The notes beneath the pieces were generated by a model, which did not search any database, was not told the DNA's origin, and worked only from the letters and a program-made list of their open reading frames with translations. Positions 1 to 8,590 of a stretch of DNA of 64,000 nt are shown here, piece after piece (the first letter of the stretch is position 1; the number at the start of each line of letters is the position of its first letter). The DNA is from Trinickia dabaoshanensis. Lineage in GTDB: Bacteria > Pseudomonadota > Gammaproteobacteria > Burkholderiales > Burkholderiaceae. The position numbers were made by a program, and so were the translations under genes. Where the stretch lies: contig NZ_PNYA01000022.1 in assembly GCF_002879885.1 (NCBI RefSeq), forward strand, positions 62,001-126,000. The letters are read 5' to 3'.

Positions 1-488
1 ACTTCTTGTTGATCGCCGCCGGGGTGGGTGGGGCGGCCGCGCTCGCCGCGCGCTATCCGCGCGTCGTGGAGTTCGTCCTATACGGCGGCCTCGCCTACTT
101 GGCCTGGTTCGGCATTTCGACGCTGCGGCGTGCGTGGCGCCCCGGCCACGCGGTGATGGACGTGGCGAGCCAGCAGGCGCCGGCTCATGCCCCGGCGCCC
201 CAAAGCGGCTGGTCAGTAGTCCTAATGACGCTCGCCTTTACTTGGCTCAACCCGCACGTGTACGTCGATGTCCTGCTGCTGATCGGCACCGCCGGCGCAC
301 GCGAACCCGAAGGCGCGAGAATGGCGTTCGCCCTCGGCGCGATGACGATCAGCCCGCTCTGGTTCGTCTCGCTCGGATACGGCGCGCGTCTGTTGGCGCC
401 GCTCTTTCGTCGAGCGACCGCCTGGCGCGTGCTGGACGGCGCCATCGGAAGCATGGTTCTGTTCGTCGCGGCGGCGCAACTGCGCTAA
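1..488 (+). CDS. LysE/ArgO-type amino-acid exporter, 5' end outside window
   Basis: The frame is open at the left edge and ends at a TAA at 486-488, so the N-terminal part is missing; about 162 residues remain of a family that is usually near 200. The fragment shows the hydrophobic pattern of LysE superfamily inner-membrane exporters: a membrane segment ending LAYLAWFGI, a basic then Ala/Pro-rich cytoplasmic loop, and the conserved TWLNPHVYVD stretch that opens the second half in the ArgO/LysE branch, followed by two more membrane segments. Members export arginine, lysine or related amino acids by exchange with the proton gradient. The exact substrate cannot be read from this part. A second LysE-superfamily gene (RhtB branch) lies at 54494. 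Family call is firm, substrate is inference. Confidence 0.85.
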   Translation, partial: FLLIAAGVGGAAALAARYPRVVEFVLYGGLAYLAWFGISTLRRAWRPGHAVMDVASQQAPAHAPAPQSGWSVVLMTLAFTWLNPHVYVDVLLLIGTAGAREPEGARMAFALGAMTISPLWFVSLGYGARLLAPLFRRATAWRVLDGAIGSMVLFVAAAQLR

Positions 489-639
489 CGCGGTTCGGCG
501 CCGCCGCCCGAACACTCCCAATAGATCGGACACCTAACCGTCCTGATTCATGAACTGTCACTAGATCGTGCTATAAACGCTCGTCGGCAATCGTTTGCGC
601 GCGTCTCGCGCGCGCCCCCCGGCTGCGAGGTGTTCGTTC

Positions 640-843
640 ATGAAAATCGTCGGCTACTTTGTCCTGTTGTCGGTTGCGCTCGCGCTGCTCGTCGCGATGT
701 GCGTGATTCTGCAAGAAGGCCACGTCGACCGGACAGACGCACCCGATAGCGACGTCGTCGCGGGCGGCAAGGTCGTCAGCCATACCCCGGCGCCGCCGTC
801 GGCGCCCAAGCCGACTCCAAGAGCCGCTTTGCCGACGGTCTAA
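640..843 (+). CDS. small single-pass membrane protein, unknown
   Basis: A 67-residue frame starting at ATG 640 with a GAGG-like ribosome site at 627-630. Residues 4-24 are strongly hydrophobic (VGYFVLLSVALALLVAM) and form one membrane anchor; the rest is a short Asp/Val then Pro/Ala-rich tail (APPSAPKPTP) that would sit in the periplasm or cytoplasm. I recognise no family. Small proteins of this build are common in Burkholderiaceae. The frame also opens further upstream, but only the 640 start gives a clean membrane anchor. It stands alone between the LysE-type gene and a long non-coding stretch. Confidence 0.5.
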   Translation: MKIVGYFVLLSVALALLVAMCVILQEGHVDRTDAPDSDVVAGGKVVSHTPAPPSAPKPTPRAALPTV

Positions 844-1616
844 CACGCGCACACCATCCCGTTGCATGCCCGGTTGCGCTCGGCGCAACCGGCGTGCTCC
901 ACCTCGCCCCCTTCCGTGGCAATCTGGAATGTCACGCCTCCCCATTTATTGCACTGCAATCTGAATCGATTTCAGCCGCAATCGATGTGACGACTTTAGG
1001 AGTGGCGCTCGTCTTGTCGAATAATTCAACCGATAAACATATTAAACATCTACGACAACGCTATTATTCATAGCGCTTTTAACCCGCCTCACATAACGTT
1101 TCCGCAACTGCACATTCCGTACGCTCATGTCAGAGCGCGAAGATCGACTCATCCGTCGTTTGGTTGAGCGCGGCGTAGTTATCGGGAATTTTCAACGACG
1201 TTTCCGCCACGCTATCGGCCGTACTCCCTCTCTATTGGCCCGCGGCCGCTGTAGCAAGCGAAGGGCGCATCTGACACGCATCTCGAAAAGATTCACTCAA
1301 TCGGCATGAGATCGAGGTGAAATCTCACATTGCGGGCCGTTTTAAACGATCGCTCAAACCCGCGTAAATATTGAACATTTCATAAAAAGTCGTTTGGACC
1401 TGCGTCTCTATTTACACAAATCGCGATACGCCCGTAAGGTAACGCCCGCTGCCCTCGATATGCCAATTGAGGGTAAATATCCACCCATTCCATAAACTCG
1501 AGCTCCACGGGATCGGGGTCGGTGCTTTTCGTGAAACGGAACACATCGCCGCAAGCGAAATTCCGTCGATGGTTCAAGCACTCACTTCGGCCGACTGCGG
1601 AGCATGGAGACACACT
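844..1616. other. long intergenic stretch upstream of the DUF2957 gene
   Basis: About 770 bases with no convincing intact gene. A/T-rich blocks occur near 1018-1080 and 1365-1400, lower in G+C than the neighbours, as expected of promoter DNA. The only frame with any family resemblance is the AraC-like fragment at 1127-1309. The frame of the DUF2957 gene stays open upstream of 1617, but the sequence before the lipoprotein signal looks non-coding. Confidence 0.5.
1127..1309 (+). pseudogene. possible remnant of an AraC-family DNA-binding domain
   Basis: A 60-codon frame contains NFQRRFRHAIGRTP, which resembles the recognition-helix stretch of GlxA/AraC-type regulators (pattern F.RRF..A.G.TP). 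The residues after it (SLLARGRCSKRRAHL) keep some of the expected Leu/Arg pattern but not the usual end of the domain, and there is no first helix-turn-helix nor any ligand domain. It could be the tail of a decayed regulator or a chance resemblance. I would not treat it as a functional gene. Confidence 0.25.
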
Positions 1617-3221
1617 ATGGCGCCTACCGCGCGCATTCATTCCTTTATTGCGGCATCCGCCGGCGCCTTGGCCGTCGCGCTGCTGACGAGCGGTTGCAGC
1701 GGTGGGGGATCGGACAACCCCGCGCCGATCGCAACCGCGCCGTGTTCGAGCAACACCTGCTCGGGCTCGGGCGCGACGACGCAACCGACGCCGCCCACCG
1801 TCCTGTGTCCGGCGACGCTCGACTACACCACCACCTATACCGGCGGCTCGGGCAGCGGCGAATACGTCAAGGTCAAGTTCGACACTTCGAAAAAGCAGTA
1901 TCAGATGACGTTCATCGAGTCGGAGGTGCCCACCACCGCCGGACAGGTCAACACCACGCGCGCCGGGCTCACGATCACAGGCGACTTCCAGAACGCGGAC
2001 CAGTATCAAGTCAAGAATGCTCAAGGCGTCGCCACGACACCTTTGAAGCTGCCCACGGCCGAGCAGAACCGCTGCGCGTTCGTCCTCGAAAACGGGCAAA
2101 CGGCCGACGGAAGCTACAAGGTTGCGATCAATCCGAACAATCCGCCGATGATGTTCGTCGGCCAAGGCATCGTGGGCGGTGGGATTCCGGGCTCGACCGT
2201 GCAGTTCGACGGTTTGCAACTCGCCCCCGGCGTATACGTGGCCACGGTGCCCAGCAAAACGTTCGACTATTACCCGTTCATCGCGTTCACCCAGACCGTC
2301 ACCGATTTCTCCAAGATCGCCGGGCACTACAACGAACTTGGCATCCACTTCACGCCATCGGGCGGTGCCTTCCAAACGAACGCGGACAACCCGACCGGCA
2401 ACTATCTCGGCTGGCAGGTGGACGGCATCCAGCTCGCCGAGACGATCAACAGCGATGGCTCGTGCGCGCCCGATAGCGGGCAAACCTATACGTCGTGTCC
2501 GACGACGGGCGGCAACTGGACCCTCAGAACCAATACGGACGGATCGCCGGACAACGTTTTCACGAGTGCAGCGAATTTAAATTCAGATACCGGCACCGTG
2601 TTCCCCAATGCCGGTGCCGGCACACTGCGGGCCGCATTCGGAGGCGACCAGGCGCACGGGATCATGATCGCCGGCCAGTTGAACGGCCAGATCGTTCCGG
2701 TCGTCATCCGCGTGGGATACGCTCATTCGGGAACCTCGTTGTTCGACTCGACGGTGGACGACCAACTCGGCATTTCGCTGCTCGCCCCCGTGCAAGCCAT
2801 TGCAACGTCATCGTTGACGGGCGCGTTCATCGGCGCCAATAGCGTGACGGCATGTGGCCTAGTCACGGCCAACGGGCCGACGTCGACGTCACCCACCGTC
2901 TATGAGGGTGCCTGTCTCGACAACGCGACGACCACCAATGCTGGCGTCAACTACACGTCCACGATCTTCCAGGGCACGACCGCGGCCTTCCTCAATCCGT
3001 TCACGTCAACGGCCGCGACGAATTTCACGCTGGACTACACGCAAACACAGCCGGGCCTCGTCCAAGTCACCGCGCAAAACAACTTCACCTCAGGCGCCGC
3101 CACGGTCTTCAAGACGGGCGACACCGGCTACATGATCAAGGTCGGCAACGTGTTCGCGGTGTTGATGAACGGCACGGGCTTGCCGAATCCCTTTTTCACG
3201 ATTGGCGCGTTCGTACAGTAA
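1617..3221 (+). CDS. DUF2957 lipoprotein, first of two copies
   Basis: A 534-residue protein from ATG 1617, chosen because GGAGA sits at 1606-1610 and because it places a lipoprotein signal at the N-terminus: basic start, hydrophobic stretch 10-24, then lipobox LTSGC with Cys27, followed by a Gly/Ser linker. After the linker come the family hallmarks CPATLDYTTTYTGGSGSGEYVKVKFDT and, near the end, a LDYTQTQPGLVQVT segment; both are repeated in the gene at 3923. I recognise this as the DUF2957 family of Burkholderia and relatives, which has no known function. It likely sits on a membrane surface, facing the periplasm or outside. It opens a cluster with a PraB-like protein, a second DUF2957 protein and an OmpW-type barrel, so a shared surface role is likely (inference). 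Confidence 0.8.
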   Translation: MAPTARIHSFIAASAGALAVALLTSGCSGGGSDNPAPIATAPCSSNTCSGSGATTQPTPPTVLCPATLDYTTTYTGGSGSGEYVKVKFDTSKKQYQMTFIESEVPTTAGQVNTTRAGLTITGDFQNADQYQVKNAQGVATTPLKLPTAEQNRCAFVLENGQTADGSYKVAINPNNPPMMFVGQGIVGGGIPGSTVQFDGLQLAPGVYVATVPSKTFDYYPFIAFTQTVTDFSKIAGHYNELGIHFTPSGGAFQTNADNPTGNYLGWQVDGIQLAETINSDGSCAPDSGQTYTSCPTTGGNWTLRTNTDGSPDNVFTSAANLNSDTGTVFPNAGAGTLRAAFGGDQAHGIMIAGQLNGQIVPVVIRVGYAHSGTSLFDSTVDDQLGISLLAPVQAIATSSLTGAFIGANSVTACGLVTANGPTSTSPTVYEGACLDNATTTNAGVNYTSTIFQGTTAAFLNPFTSTAATNFTLDYTQTQPGLVQVTAQNNFTSGAATVFKTGDTGYMIKVGNVFAVLMNGTGLPNPFFTIGAFVQ

Positions 3222-3242
3222 GGGTGGTATCGCTTCACGAAG

Positions 3243-3265
3243 CGGCCGGCAGCGCCAACCGGCCG
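3243..3265 (+). other. G+C-rich hairpin after first DUF2957 gene
   Basis: CGGCCGG (3243-3249) pairs with CCGGCCG (3259-3265) across a 9-base loop, 21 bases after the stop of the DUF2957 gene and 40 before the PraB-like start. There is no T tract, so it is more likely a 3'-end protecting or attenuating hairpin inside the operon than a full terminator. Confidence 0.4.
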
Positions 3266-3305
3266 TCATCACATCTTGCCTTTAACCTAGTGAGAGGTTC
3301 TCAAC

Positions 3306-3782
3306 ATGAAGAGATTCAAACTCATCCCCGTAGGTGCGGCATTGGCGTTGTTCCTGGCAGCTTCGGCATCGGCCTATGCCGTGACGATCTCTCCGGCTGG
3401 CCCGATCAGCCTGACGGGATCGACCACGCTGACCAAGGGGATCGTTTCGGTGAGCTGCAAGGCCAATATGGTCGGCAGCGTCAGCAGCACCGGCGCGATC
3501 TCTATCACGTCCGCCTCGTTTTCCGGCGCCTCGCTGTGCACGGGCATCACCGCGACGAAGTTGCCTTGGACCGGTGACGTACTGTCGACGACGAGCCTTT
3601 CACTGAGCGGCGTCGCGGTCAACACCCTCCTGGGTGCATGCGGGCCGAGCACGATCGCCGCCAGCATCGCGGAGAACACGACACTAAAAGAAACGACGAT
3701 CGGCCTGACGAATCAAGCCCTCTCGGGCGGTTGCACGGTATCCGGCACGCTTACGACGACGCCGTACCTGACCATCCACTAA
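3306..3782 (+). CDS. PraB-like secreted protein (alkane oxidation activator family)
   Basis: A 158-residue protein from ATG 3306 with GAGAGG at 3292-3297. Residues 1-24 are a Sec signal (basic MKRFK, hydrophobic core, AxA-type end at AYA). The mature part is small, Thr/Ser/Gly-rich and beta-rich, with four Cys residues that could form two disulfides (SCKAN, SLCTG, GACGP, GGCTV). The build matches the proteins annotated in Burkholderia as 'alkane oxidation protein activator PraB'; in Pseudomonas aeruginosa PraA/PraB are secreted proteins linked to growth on alkanes and PraB to adhesion and biofilm. It lies between two DUF2957 lipoproteins, with strong hairpins on both sides, which would allow it to be made at a different level from its neighbours. 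The role here is inferred from family only. Confidence 0.7.
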   Translation: MKRFKLIPVGAALALFLAASASAYAVTISPAGPISLTGSTTLTKGIVSVSCKANMVGSVSSTGAISITSASFSGASLCTGITATKLPWTGDVLSTTSLSLSGVAVNTLLGACGPSTIAASIAENTTLKETTIGLTNQALSGGCTVSGTLTTTPYLTIH

Positions 3783-3816
3783 TCGACTAGCCGCGGCTGA
3801 TCCGCCGCGGTATCGA

Positions 3817-3846
3817 GCGCGCCCGCCTCACGAGGAGCGGGCGCGC
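3817..3846 (+). terminator. strong 10-bp hairpin after PraB-like gene
   Basis: GCGCGCCCGC (3817-3826) pairs perfectly with GCGGGCGCGC (3837-3846) around a 10-base loop, followed within 15 bases by a second small palindrome (CCCTCGAGGG) and a weak TTTCTATTC tail. It lies 35 bases past the PraB-like stop. It may be a terminator or a stabilising 3' hairpin for the praB-like message. Confidence 0.5.
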
Positions 3847-3922
3847 GGCCCTCGAGGGTCGTTTCTATTCGGCGGCACCAGGCTCTCATTCTTTAAACAA
3901 AATCATTTATTCGGGACTCCTC

Positions 3923-5176
3923 ATGATTTGGCGTAGTCTGCTCTCGATGGCGCTGGCCGCCCTTGTTCTCTCCGCCTGCGGTGCCAGCGGCGGCGGCGAT
4001 CCACCCGCTCCGGTCGCGACGCGGCTATGCCCGCAGACGATCGATTACGGCACCGTGTTCACGGGCGGCTCCGGCTCGGGCGAGCTCGTGCAAGTGCAGC
4101 TCGATACGACGGCGATGACGTACAAGATCACGTACTTGGCCTCGCCCGTGCCCGTGACGAAGGGCACTGTTCTGCCCACGCGCGCGACGGCACCCAACAA
4201 CGTCTTCTCTGGCACGCTCACGCAAGAAACGCTGCTGCCGACCACCAAGCTCAATCAGTGCGCGTTCCGCCTGAACAACGCGAGCCTCGATCCGACCCGC
4301 CCGGCGCGCGTGTTCCTAGGCGAAGGCGTATTGGGCGGCACGATCCCCGGCGCGGAGATTCAATTCGCGGGTGTCGCCGGCGTTGGCGTCGTGCCCGACA
4401 CGACGTTCCCCTACTATCCGTTCATCTCGTTCGCGCAAACCTCGACGAGCCTCGCGGAGATCGCCGGCAAGTATTCGATGCTCGGCTACCACAAGGTGCC
4501 GTCACAGAGCTTCGCGCCGGTCGCCGTCGATGGGGCCGTCACGATCAACGCCGACGGCAGCTTCACCGAGTGCGACAACAGCGGCATCTACGCGGGACAG
4601 TGCCGGCAGCCTGGGACTAACTTCGTCGCCCGCACCGATTCGCCGACCTTCGAAACCGATCACTTCACCGGGCAGGTCACGCCGACGCAAGCGGTCAGCG
4701 GTCCTCAAGCGCAAGGCGTTCTGATCGTCGGCAAGCTCAAAGGCCAACTCGTGCCGATCCTGATTCGAGTAGGCGCCGCCAATCCTTCGGTCTTCTCGCC
4801 GCCGGGCTCGCCGCCCGCCACGCCGCTCGCCGACGACGAGTCCGGTATCGCCATGCTCGCACCGCAAACCAACGTAGCGGCCGGGTCGCAAAACGGCGAA
4901 TACATCGGCGTCGACAGCAATTTCGCTTATCGCACCACCGCACTGACGAACGCGCAGGCAACGATGCTCGATCCGTTCAACCCGTCGCTCGCCTCGCTCG
5001 CGACGGCCATCAACCTCGACTACACGCAAACGCTGCCCGGGCTCGTGACCACCACGAAAGGCGCGGCCGGAACGACACCGACCGGCAAGATGATTTTCAC
5101 GGGCGGCACGATCGGGTACCTCGATACATCGGATCCGAGCGCGCCGTACTTTGCCGTCAGCGCATTCGTCCAGTGA
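3923..5176 (+). CDS. DUF2957 lipoprotein, second copy
   Basis: A 417-residue paralogue of the gene at 1617. ATG 3923 follows a weak site (GGGACTCCTC). Residues 6-16 are hydrophobic and a lipobox LSAC places the lipidated Cys at 19. It repeats the family marks CPQTIDYGTVFTGGSGSGEL near the start and LDYTQTLPGLVTTT near the C-terminus and ends in the same SAFVQ (GAFVQ in the first copy). It is about 115 residues shorter than the first copy, lacking much of the middle. Two diverged copies flanking a PraB-like gene suggest an old duplication and a multi-part surface assembly. Function unknown. Confidence 0.8.
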   Translation: MIWRSLLSMALAALVLSACGASGGGDPPAPVATRLCPQTIDYGTVFTGGSGSGELVQVQLDTTAMTYKITYLASPVPVTKGTVLPTRATAPNNVFSGTLTQETLLPTTKLNQCAFRLNNASLDPTRPARVFLGEGVLGGTIPGAEIQFAGVAGVGVVPDTTFPYYPFISFAQTSTSLAEIAGKYSMLGYHKVPSQSFAPVAVDGAVTINADGSFTECDNSGIYAGQCRQPGTNFVARTDSPTFETDHFTGQVTPTQAVSGPQAQGVLIVGKLKGQLVPILIRVGAANPSVFSPPGSPPATPLADDESGIAMLAPQTNVAAGSQNGEYIGVDSNFAYRTTALTNAQATMLDPFNPSLASLATAINLDYTQTLPGLVTTTKGAAGTTPTGKMIFTGGTIGYLDTSDPSAPYFAVSAFVQ

Positions 5177-5207
5177 CCGATAACGAACAAGGCCTAGGAA
5201 CGCAAAT

Positions 5208-6038
5208 ATGGGGATCAGGAAGCTTTTTGCGCCGCTCGTCGCGGCTTGCGTGTCAACGGGCGCGCATGCGCAACAGGCCGGCGATAACGTGCTATCGCTC
5301 GGTTGGTTTCACATCGCGCCGCAGTACTCGAGCGATCCGCTGACAACGCATGTGGCACCGATGCCGATCAACGGGCCGCTCGGCCTGCCGTCGTCGTTCA
5401 CCTCGGCAGGCACGGGGTTGACCGTCAGCAATGCCAACACGCTCGGGCTCACGTTCAGCCACTTCTTTACCGATCACATCGCATTGACGACATTGGGCGG
5501 CGTCCCCCCCGAGTTTCGCATTGGCGGCTTCGGCGTCATTCAGCCGCCGGGGCCCGGGGGAGCGCTGGGCCAGGAAAACCTCAGCGCGCCCTCGAACAAT
5601 CCGCTCGTGGGGAGGGTTCGCCAATGGACGGCCGGGGCGATGCTGCAATACTTCTTCAATAACGCGGAGGCGAAGTTTCGGCCGTTCCTAGGCGTGGGCA
5701 TCACCTATTCCTGGTTCAATTCGTTCCGGCTCAACCCGTACTTCTCGCAGTCGCTCAACGAGAACCTCGGCAGCATCCTCGCCGCGGGAGCCGGCAAGCC
5801 GGGGCCCACGAGTATCTCGGCGAAATCGTCTTCGTCGTGGACGCCGATTTTCAACATCGGAGCCAGCTATGCGCTGACCAAGCATTGGCAGGTCAACGCA
5901 TCGGTGTCGTACATGCCGTTGAAGACCTATGCCGAAACCGATATCAAAGCCGCCGACGGCACGTTGCTCGCCGTCAGTAAAGCGAAACTCAAAGCCGATC
6001 CGATCATTACGTTCGTCGCCGTGTCGTATCGATTCTGA
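5208..6038 (+). CDS. OmpW-family outer-membrane beta-barrel
   Basis: A 276-residue protein from ATG 5208 (AGGAACG upstream). Residues 1-21 form a Sec signal ending AHA. The mature part has alternating hydrophobic strands, the NTLGLTFSHFFTDHIAL and GVGITYSWF segments of OmpW proteins, and ends in SYRF, with the terminal aromatic residue used by the BAM machinery. OmpW/AlkL proteins are small 8-stranded barrels that pass hydrophobic molecules across the outer membrane. It starts 31 bases after the second DUF2957 gene, so it is probably in the same transcript. With a PraB-like neighbour, uptake of a hydrophobic substrate is plausible, though no alkane hydroxylase is seen nearby. Confidence 0.85.
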   Translation: MGIRKLFAPLVAACVSTGAHAQQAGDNVLSLGWFHIAPQYSSDPLTTHVAPMPINGPLGLPSSFTSAGTGLTVSNANTLGLTFSHFFTDHIALTTLGGVPPEFRIGGFGVIQPPGPGGALGQENLSAPSNNPLVGRVRQWTAGAMLQYFFNNAEAKFRPFLGVGITYSWFNSFRLNPYFSQSLNENLGSILAAGAGKPGPTSISAKSSSSWTPIFNIGASYALTKHWQVNASVSYMPLKTYAETDIKAADGTLLAVSKAKLKADPIITFVAVSYRF

Positions 6039-6116
6039 GCGCACAATGGGCTCATCGACGGCCGCATGGACCGATGCCGTGTCCTTGCGTGTCGTCGCAC
6101 TCTCAGGAGCCGCCAC

Positions 6117-6896
6117 ATGACAGATTCACTCGATCGATTCGCGCAGCAATATTTGAAATTCGAGGACGAACGCACGCGTCCCGTCAGGGATCTGCTGGCC
6201 GCGGTGCCGCAGGCACCGCTTAGCTCGGTCATCGACCTAGGTTGCGGTCCCGGCAATTCGACCGAAGTGCTGGGCGCGCTCGCGCCGAACGCGGCGATTC
6301 GCGGGCTCGACGCATCGGCCGATATGATCGAGGCCGCGCGCAAGCGTCTCCCCGCCGTTCGCTTCGACGTCATGGATATCACGCAATGGGATGAGCCCGG
6401 CACATACGATCTCATCCTCTCGAATGCCGTCATGCAATGGCTACCCTCGCACGACACCTTGTTCCCGAAACTCATCGGGAAACTGAACTCGGGCGGACAC
6501 TTCGCCGTGCAAATGCCCGACAACGTCGATGAACCCTCGCACCGGCTCATGCGTGAGGTCGCGGCCAACGGGCCCTGGGCCGACAGACTAAAAAACACGG
6601 GCCGTACCGCGCATTTCGACCCGCGGCACTATTACATGCTGCTTTCGCCTTTGTGTTCGCGCGTGGACGTCTGGCGCACGACTTACTACCACCCGATGCG
6701 CGGCGGCGCCGATGCGGTCGTCGAATGGTTCAAGGGCAGTGCATTGCGGCCGTTCCTCGCGGCGCTGAACGACAGCGAGCGCGATGCGTTCCTCGCCCGC
6801 TATCGCGACGCCGTGGCGGCAGGCTATCCGGCGTTGGACGACGGCGGCATTCTGCTGCCCTTCCCACGGCTATTCATCGTGGCGACGCGCAAGTAG
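6117..6896 (+). CDS. tam: trans-aconitate 2-methyltransferase
   Basis: A 259-residue cytoplasmic SAM-dependent methyltransferase that esterifies trans-aconitate, a by-product that inhibits aconitase. ATG 6117 has AGGAG at 6104-6108. SAM motif I is VIDLGCGPGN at 38-47; the family signature LILSNAVMQWLPSH follows, then GGHFAVQMPDN and the C-terminal PFPRLFIVATRK typical of Tam. Length matches the E. coli enzyme (about 252). It lies 78 bases after the OmpW gene on the same strand, with no obvious terminator between, but its job is unrelated to the surface cluster. Confidence 0.9.
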   Translation: MTDSLDRFAQQYLKFEDERTRPVRDLLAAVPQAPLSSVIDLGCGPGNSTEVLGALAPNAAIRGLDASADMIEAARKRLPAVRFDVMDITQWDEPGTYDLILSNAVMQWLPSHDTLFPKLIGKLNSGGHFAVQMPDNVDEPSHRLMREVAANGPWADRLKNTGRTAHFDPRHYYMLLSPLCSRVDVWRTTYYHPMRGGADAVVEWFKGSALRPFLAALNDSERDAFLARYRDAVAAGYPALDDGGILLPFPRLFIVATRK

Positions 6897-6903
6897 CGAA
6901 GGA

Positions 6904-7407
6904 TCAAACGCCCTCGGGCTTGATCCTCGCCATCTGATAGACGTTCACGTACCGGCCGTTTCGATAGGCGTATTTGGCCAACTCGCCCTCGACCACGAAG
7001 CCGTGCTTTTTATAAAGCGCGATGGCCGGCTCGTTGTCGACGAAGACATTCAGCTCGAGGCGCAAGAGATTCATCCAATTATCGGCAAGATCGACAACGC
7101 TCATCAGTAATGCGTTTCCAATGCCCTGCCGTTGACGCCGGCCCGATACCGCAATCGCAATGGTGCCGACGTGCCGGCGCCGGAGATTCGCCAACGGTTC
7201 AACGACGACGGACCCAACGAGTTCGCCGTCGATCTCGGCCACCAAGTGGTAGACCGTGGTCGGTGTTTCGCTCAATCGCTTTTTCCAGCTAGCCAGCGAC
7301 GGAAAGGGCAATTGCAGCGTTTGCGCGTAGACCTGGGCATCTTCGTACAGGTGCGCGATTGCCTCGCTATCCGCATCGCTGCTGCGCCTTATCGTCAAAT
7401 GTTCCAT
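6904..7407 (-). CDS. yhhY: GNAT acetyltransferase, YhhY (AaaT)-like
   Basis: A 167-residue GNAT enzyme. It resembles E. coli YhhY/AaaT, an L-amino acid N-acetyltransferase, along its full length: the start (IRRSSDADSEAIAHLY), a central LVGSVVVE strand, the acetyl-CoA loop GRRQRQGIGNALL, then DNWMNLLRLELNVFVDNEPAIALYKKHGF and the end YRNGRYVNVYQMARIK. The gene runs towards tam with only 7 bases between stops. The substrate is inferred from the family. Confidence 0.8.
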   Translation of the reverse strand: MEHLTIRRSSDADSEAIAHLYEDAQVYAQTLQLPFPSLASWKKRLSETPTTVYHLVAEIDGELVGSVVVEPLANLRRRHVGTIAIAVSGRRQRQGIGNALLMSVVDLADNWMNLLRLELNVFVDNEPAIALYKKHGFVVEGELAKYAYRNGRYVNVYQMARIKPEGV

Positions 7408-7492
7408 TGCGAAACCGCCTTGATCGAAGGTTGGAGACTGCGAATTCGTGATCGGGAACGGCGGGGTATTTACTGTACCGCGATCCGGGAAT

Positions 7493-8413
7493 TCAAAGCA
7501 GCGAGCTATACCGGCGGCAGACCGAAAGGACCAATTGCCTGAGCCAGCGATGCGCGGGATCGAGCTCTAAACGGGGATGCCACATTTGCGACACCGTAAT
7601 GGATTCCGTTGCGACCGGCAGTTCGAAAACGTGAATGCCGCCGGGCGTCGGACCTCCGTCCGATGGGACGCAAGAGGCGGGCAGGAGTGCAACGAGATCG
7701 GACGTCCGGGCCACGGCCAACGCAGCGGAAAAGCTCGGCACCACGGCCACGATTTTGCGCGTGATTCCAAGCGCGGCCAAGGCTTCATCGACGGGACCGC
7801 TCGGATTTCCCCGCCGCGCCGCGACGACGTGGCCGAACGCGGCATAGCGCACGGCGCCGACGCTGGTCTCGCCCTGAAGCGGGTGTCCCGAGCGCACGAC
7901 GCCCACGAAACGATCGCGGAATAAAGCTTGTAGGCGCACCTCGGGGCCCATTTCCCCCAAGACGCCGATCTCGAGATCCGCGGAGCCGTCGCGCAAATGG
8001 GACGCCGTCTTCTCGGGCTTCGGGGCGAAACGCAACAGCACGTTCGGCGCGCTCGCCGAGGCCTCGGCGATGAGCGGCGAGCCGAAGGCCTCGACGAAAT
8101 CGTCGTTGGCGCGGATCGTGAAAGTGCGCGTGAGCGACGAGACGTCGATATCCGCCCTCGCGGAACTGAGCACCGCGCGCGCTTCGTCGAGTGCATCACG
8201 GGTACGCGCGCGAATCGCCTCGGCGTGCGGGGTCAATACCATGCGCCGTCCCGCGCGGACCAAGAGCGGATCTCCCGTCGCCGCTCGCAGCCGGATAAGC
8301 GTTCGGCTCATCGCCGACGTACTCAATCCCAAGCGGCGCGCGGCCGCGGCAACGCTCGCGTCGGCAAGAAACGCATCCAGGGCGATGAGTAGGTTCAAAT
8401 CGGGATCGGGCAT
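7493..8413 (-). CDS. LysR-family transcriptional regulator
   Basis: A 306-residue LysR regulator. The start at 8413 (MPDPDLNLLIALDAFL) is chosen because AGGA lies 6 bases upstream and gives a normal family length; the frame stays open further. The winged helix-turn-helix covers about residues 5-65 (AARRLGLSTSAMSRTLIRLR ... LLVRAGRRMVLT). The rest is the periplasmic-binding-like effector domain. It is divergent from the SDR gene at 8591, with 177 bases between starts, the classic layout for a LysR regulator of its neighbour. The effector is unknown. Confidence 0.85.
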   Translation of the reverse strand: MPDPDLNLLIALDAFLADASVAAAARRLGLSTSAMSRTLIRLRAATGDPLLVRAGRRMVLTPHAEAIRARTRDALDEARAVLSSARADIDVSSLTRTFTIRANDDFVEAFGSPLIAEASASAPNVLLRFAPKPEKTASHLRDGSADLEIGVLGEMGPEVRLQALFRDRFVGVVRSGHPLQGETSVGAVRYAAFGHVVAARRGNPSGPVDEALAALGITRKIVAVVPSFSAALAVARTSDLVALLPASCVPSDGGPTPGGIHVFELPVATESITVSQMWHPRLELDPAHRWLRQLVLSVCRRYSSLL

Positions 8414-8590
8414 GCGCGATCCTAGCATGTGATATTCAAAGAAGGCGTTTCGTGCAAGTGACGAGTGCATGACACGCCTATTCCGGCGGCTTCTCGTTCT
8501 CGATATATTGCTTGGCCGAGGTCGTGACCGAATCGCGCTTTGAGCAACTCGGCGCGGCATCGCGGTTTATCGTCTTGCAAGGAGTCATTC

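Noticed and set aside
1003-1018. A possible sigma-54 promoter (TGGCGC-N5-TTGTC)
   Set aside because: The -12 element lacks the required GC (TTGC) and no enhancer-binding protein or suitable gene follows.
1380-2483. A long minus-strand frame over the DUF2957 gene
   Set aside because: Arg-rich, no family, no start site; the plus-strand lipoprotein is convincing.
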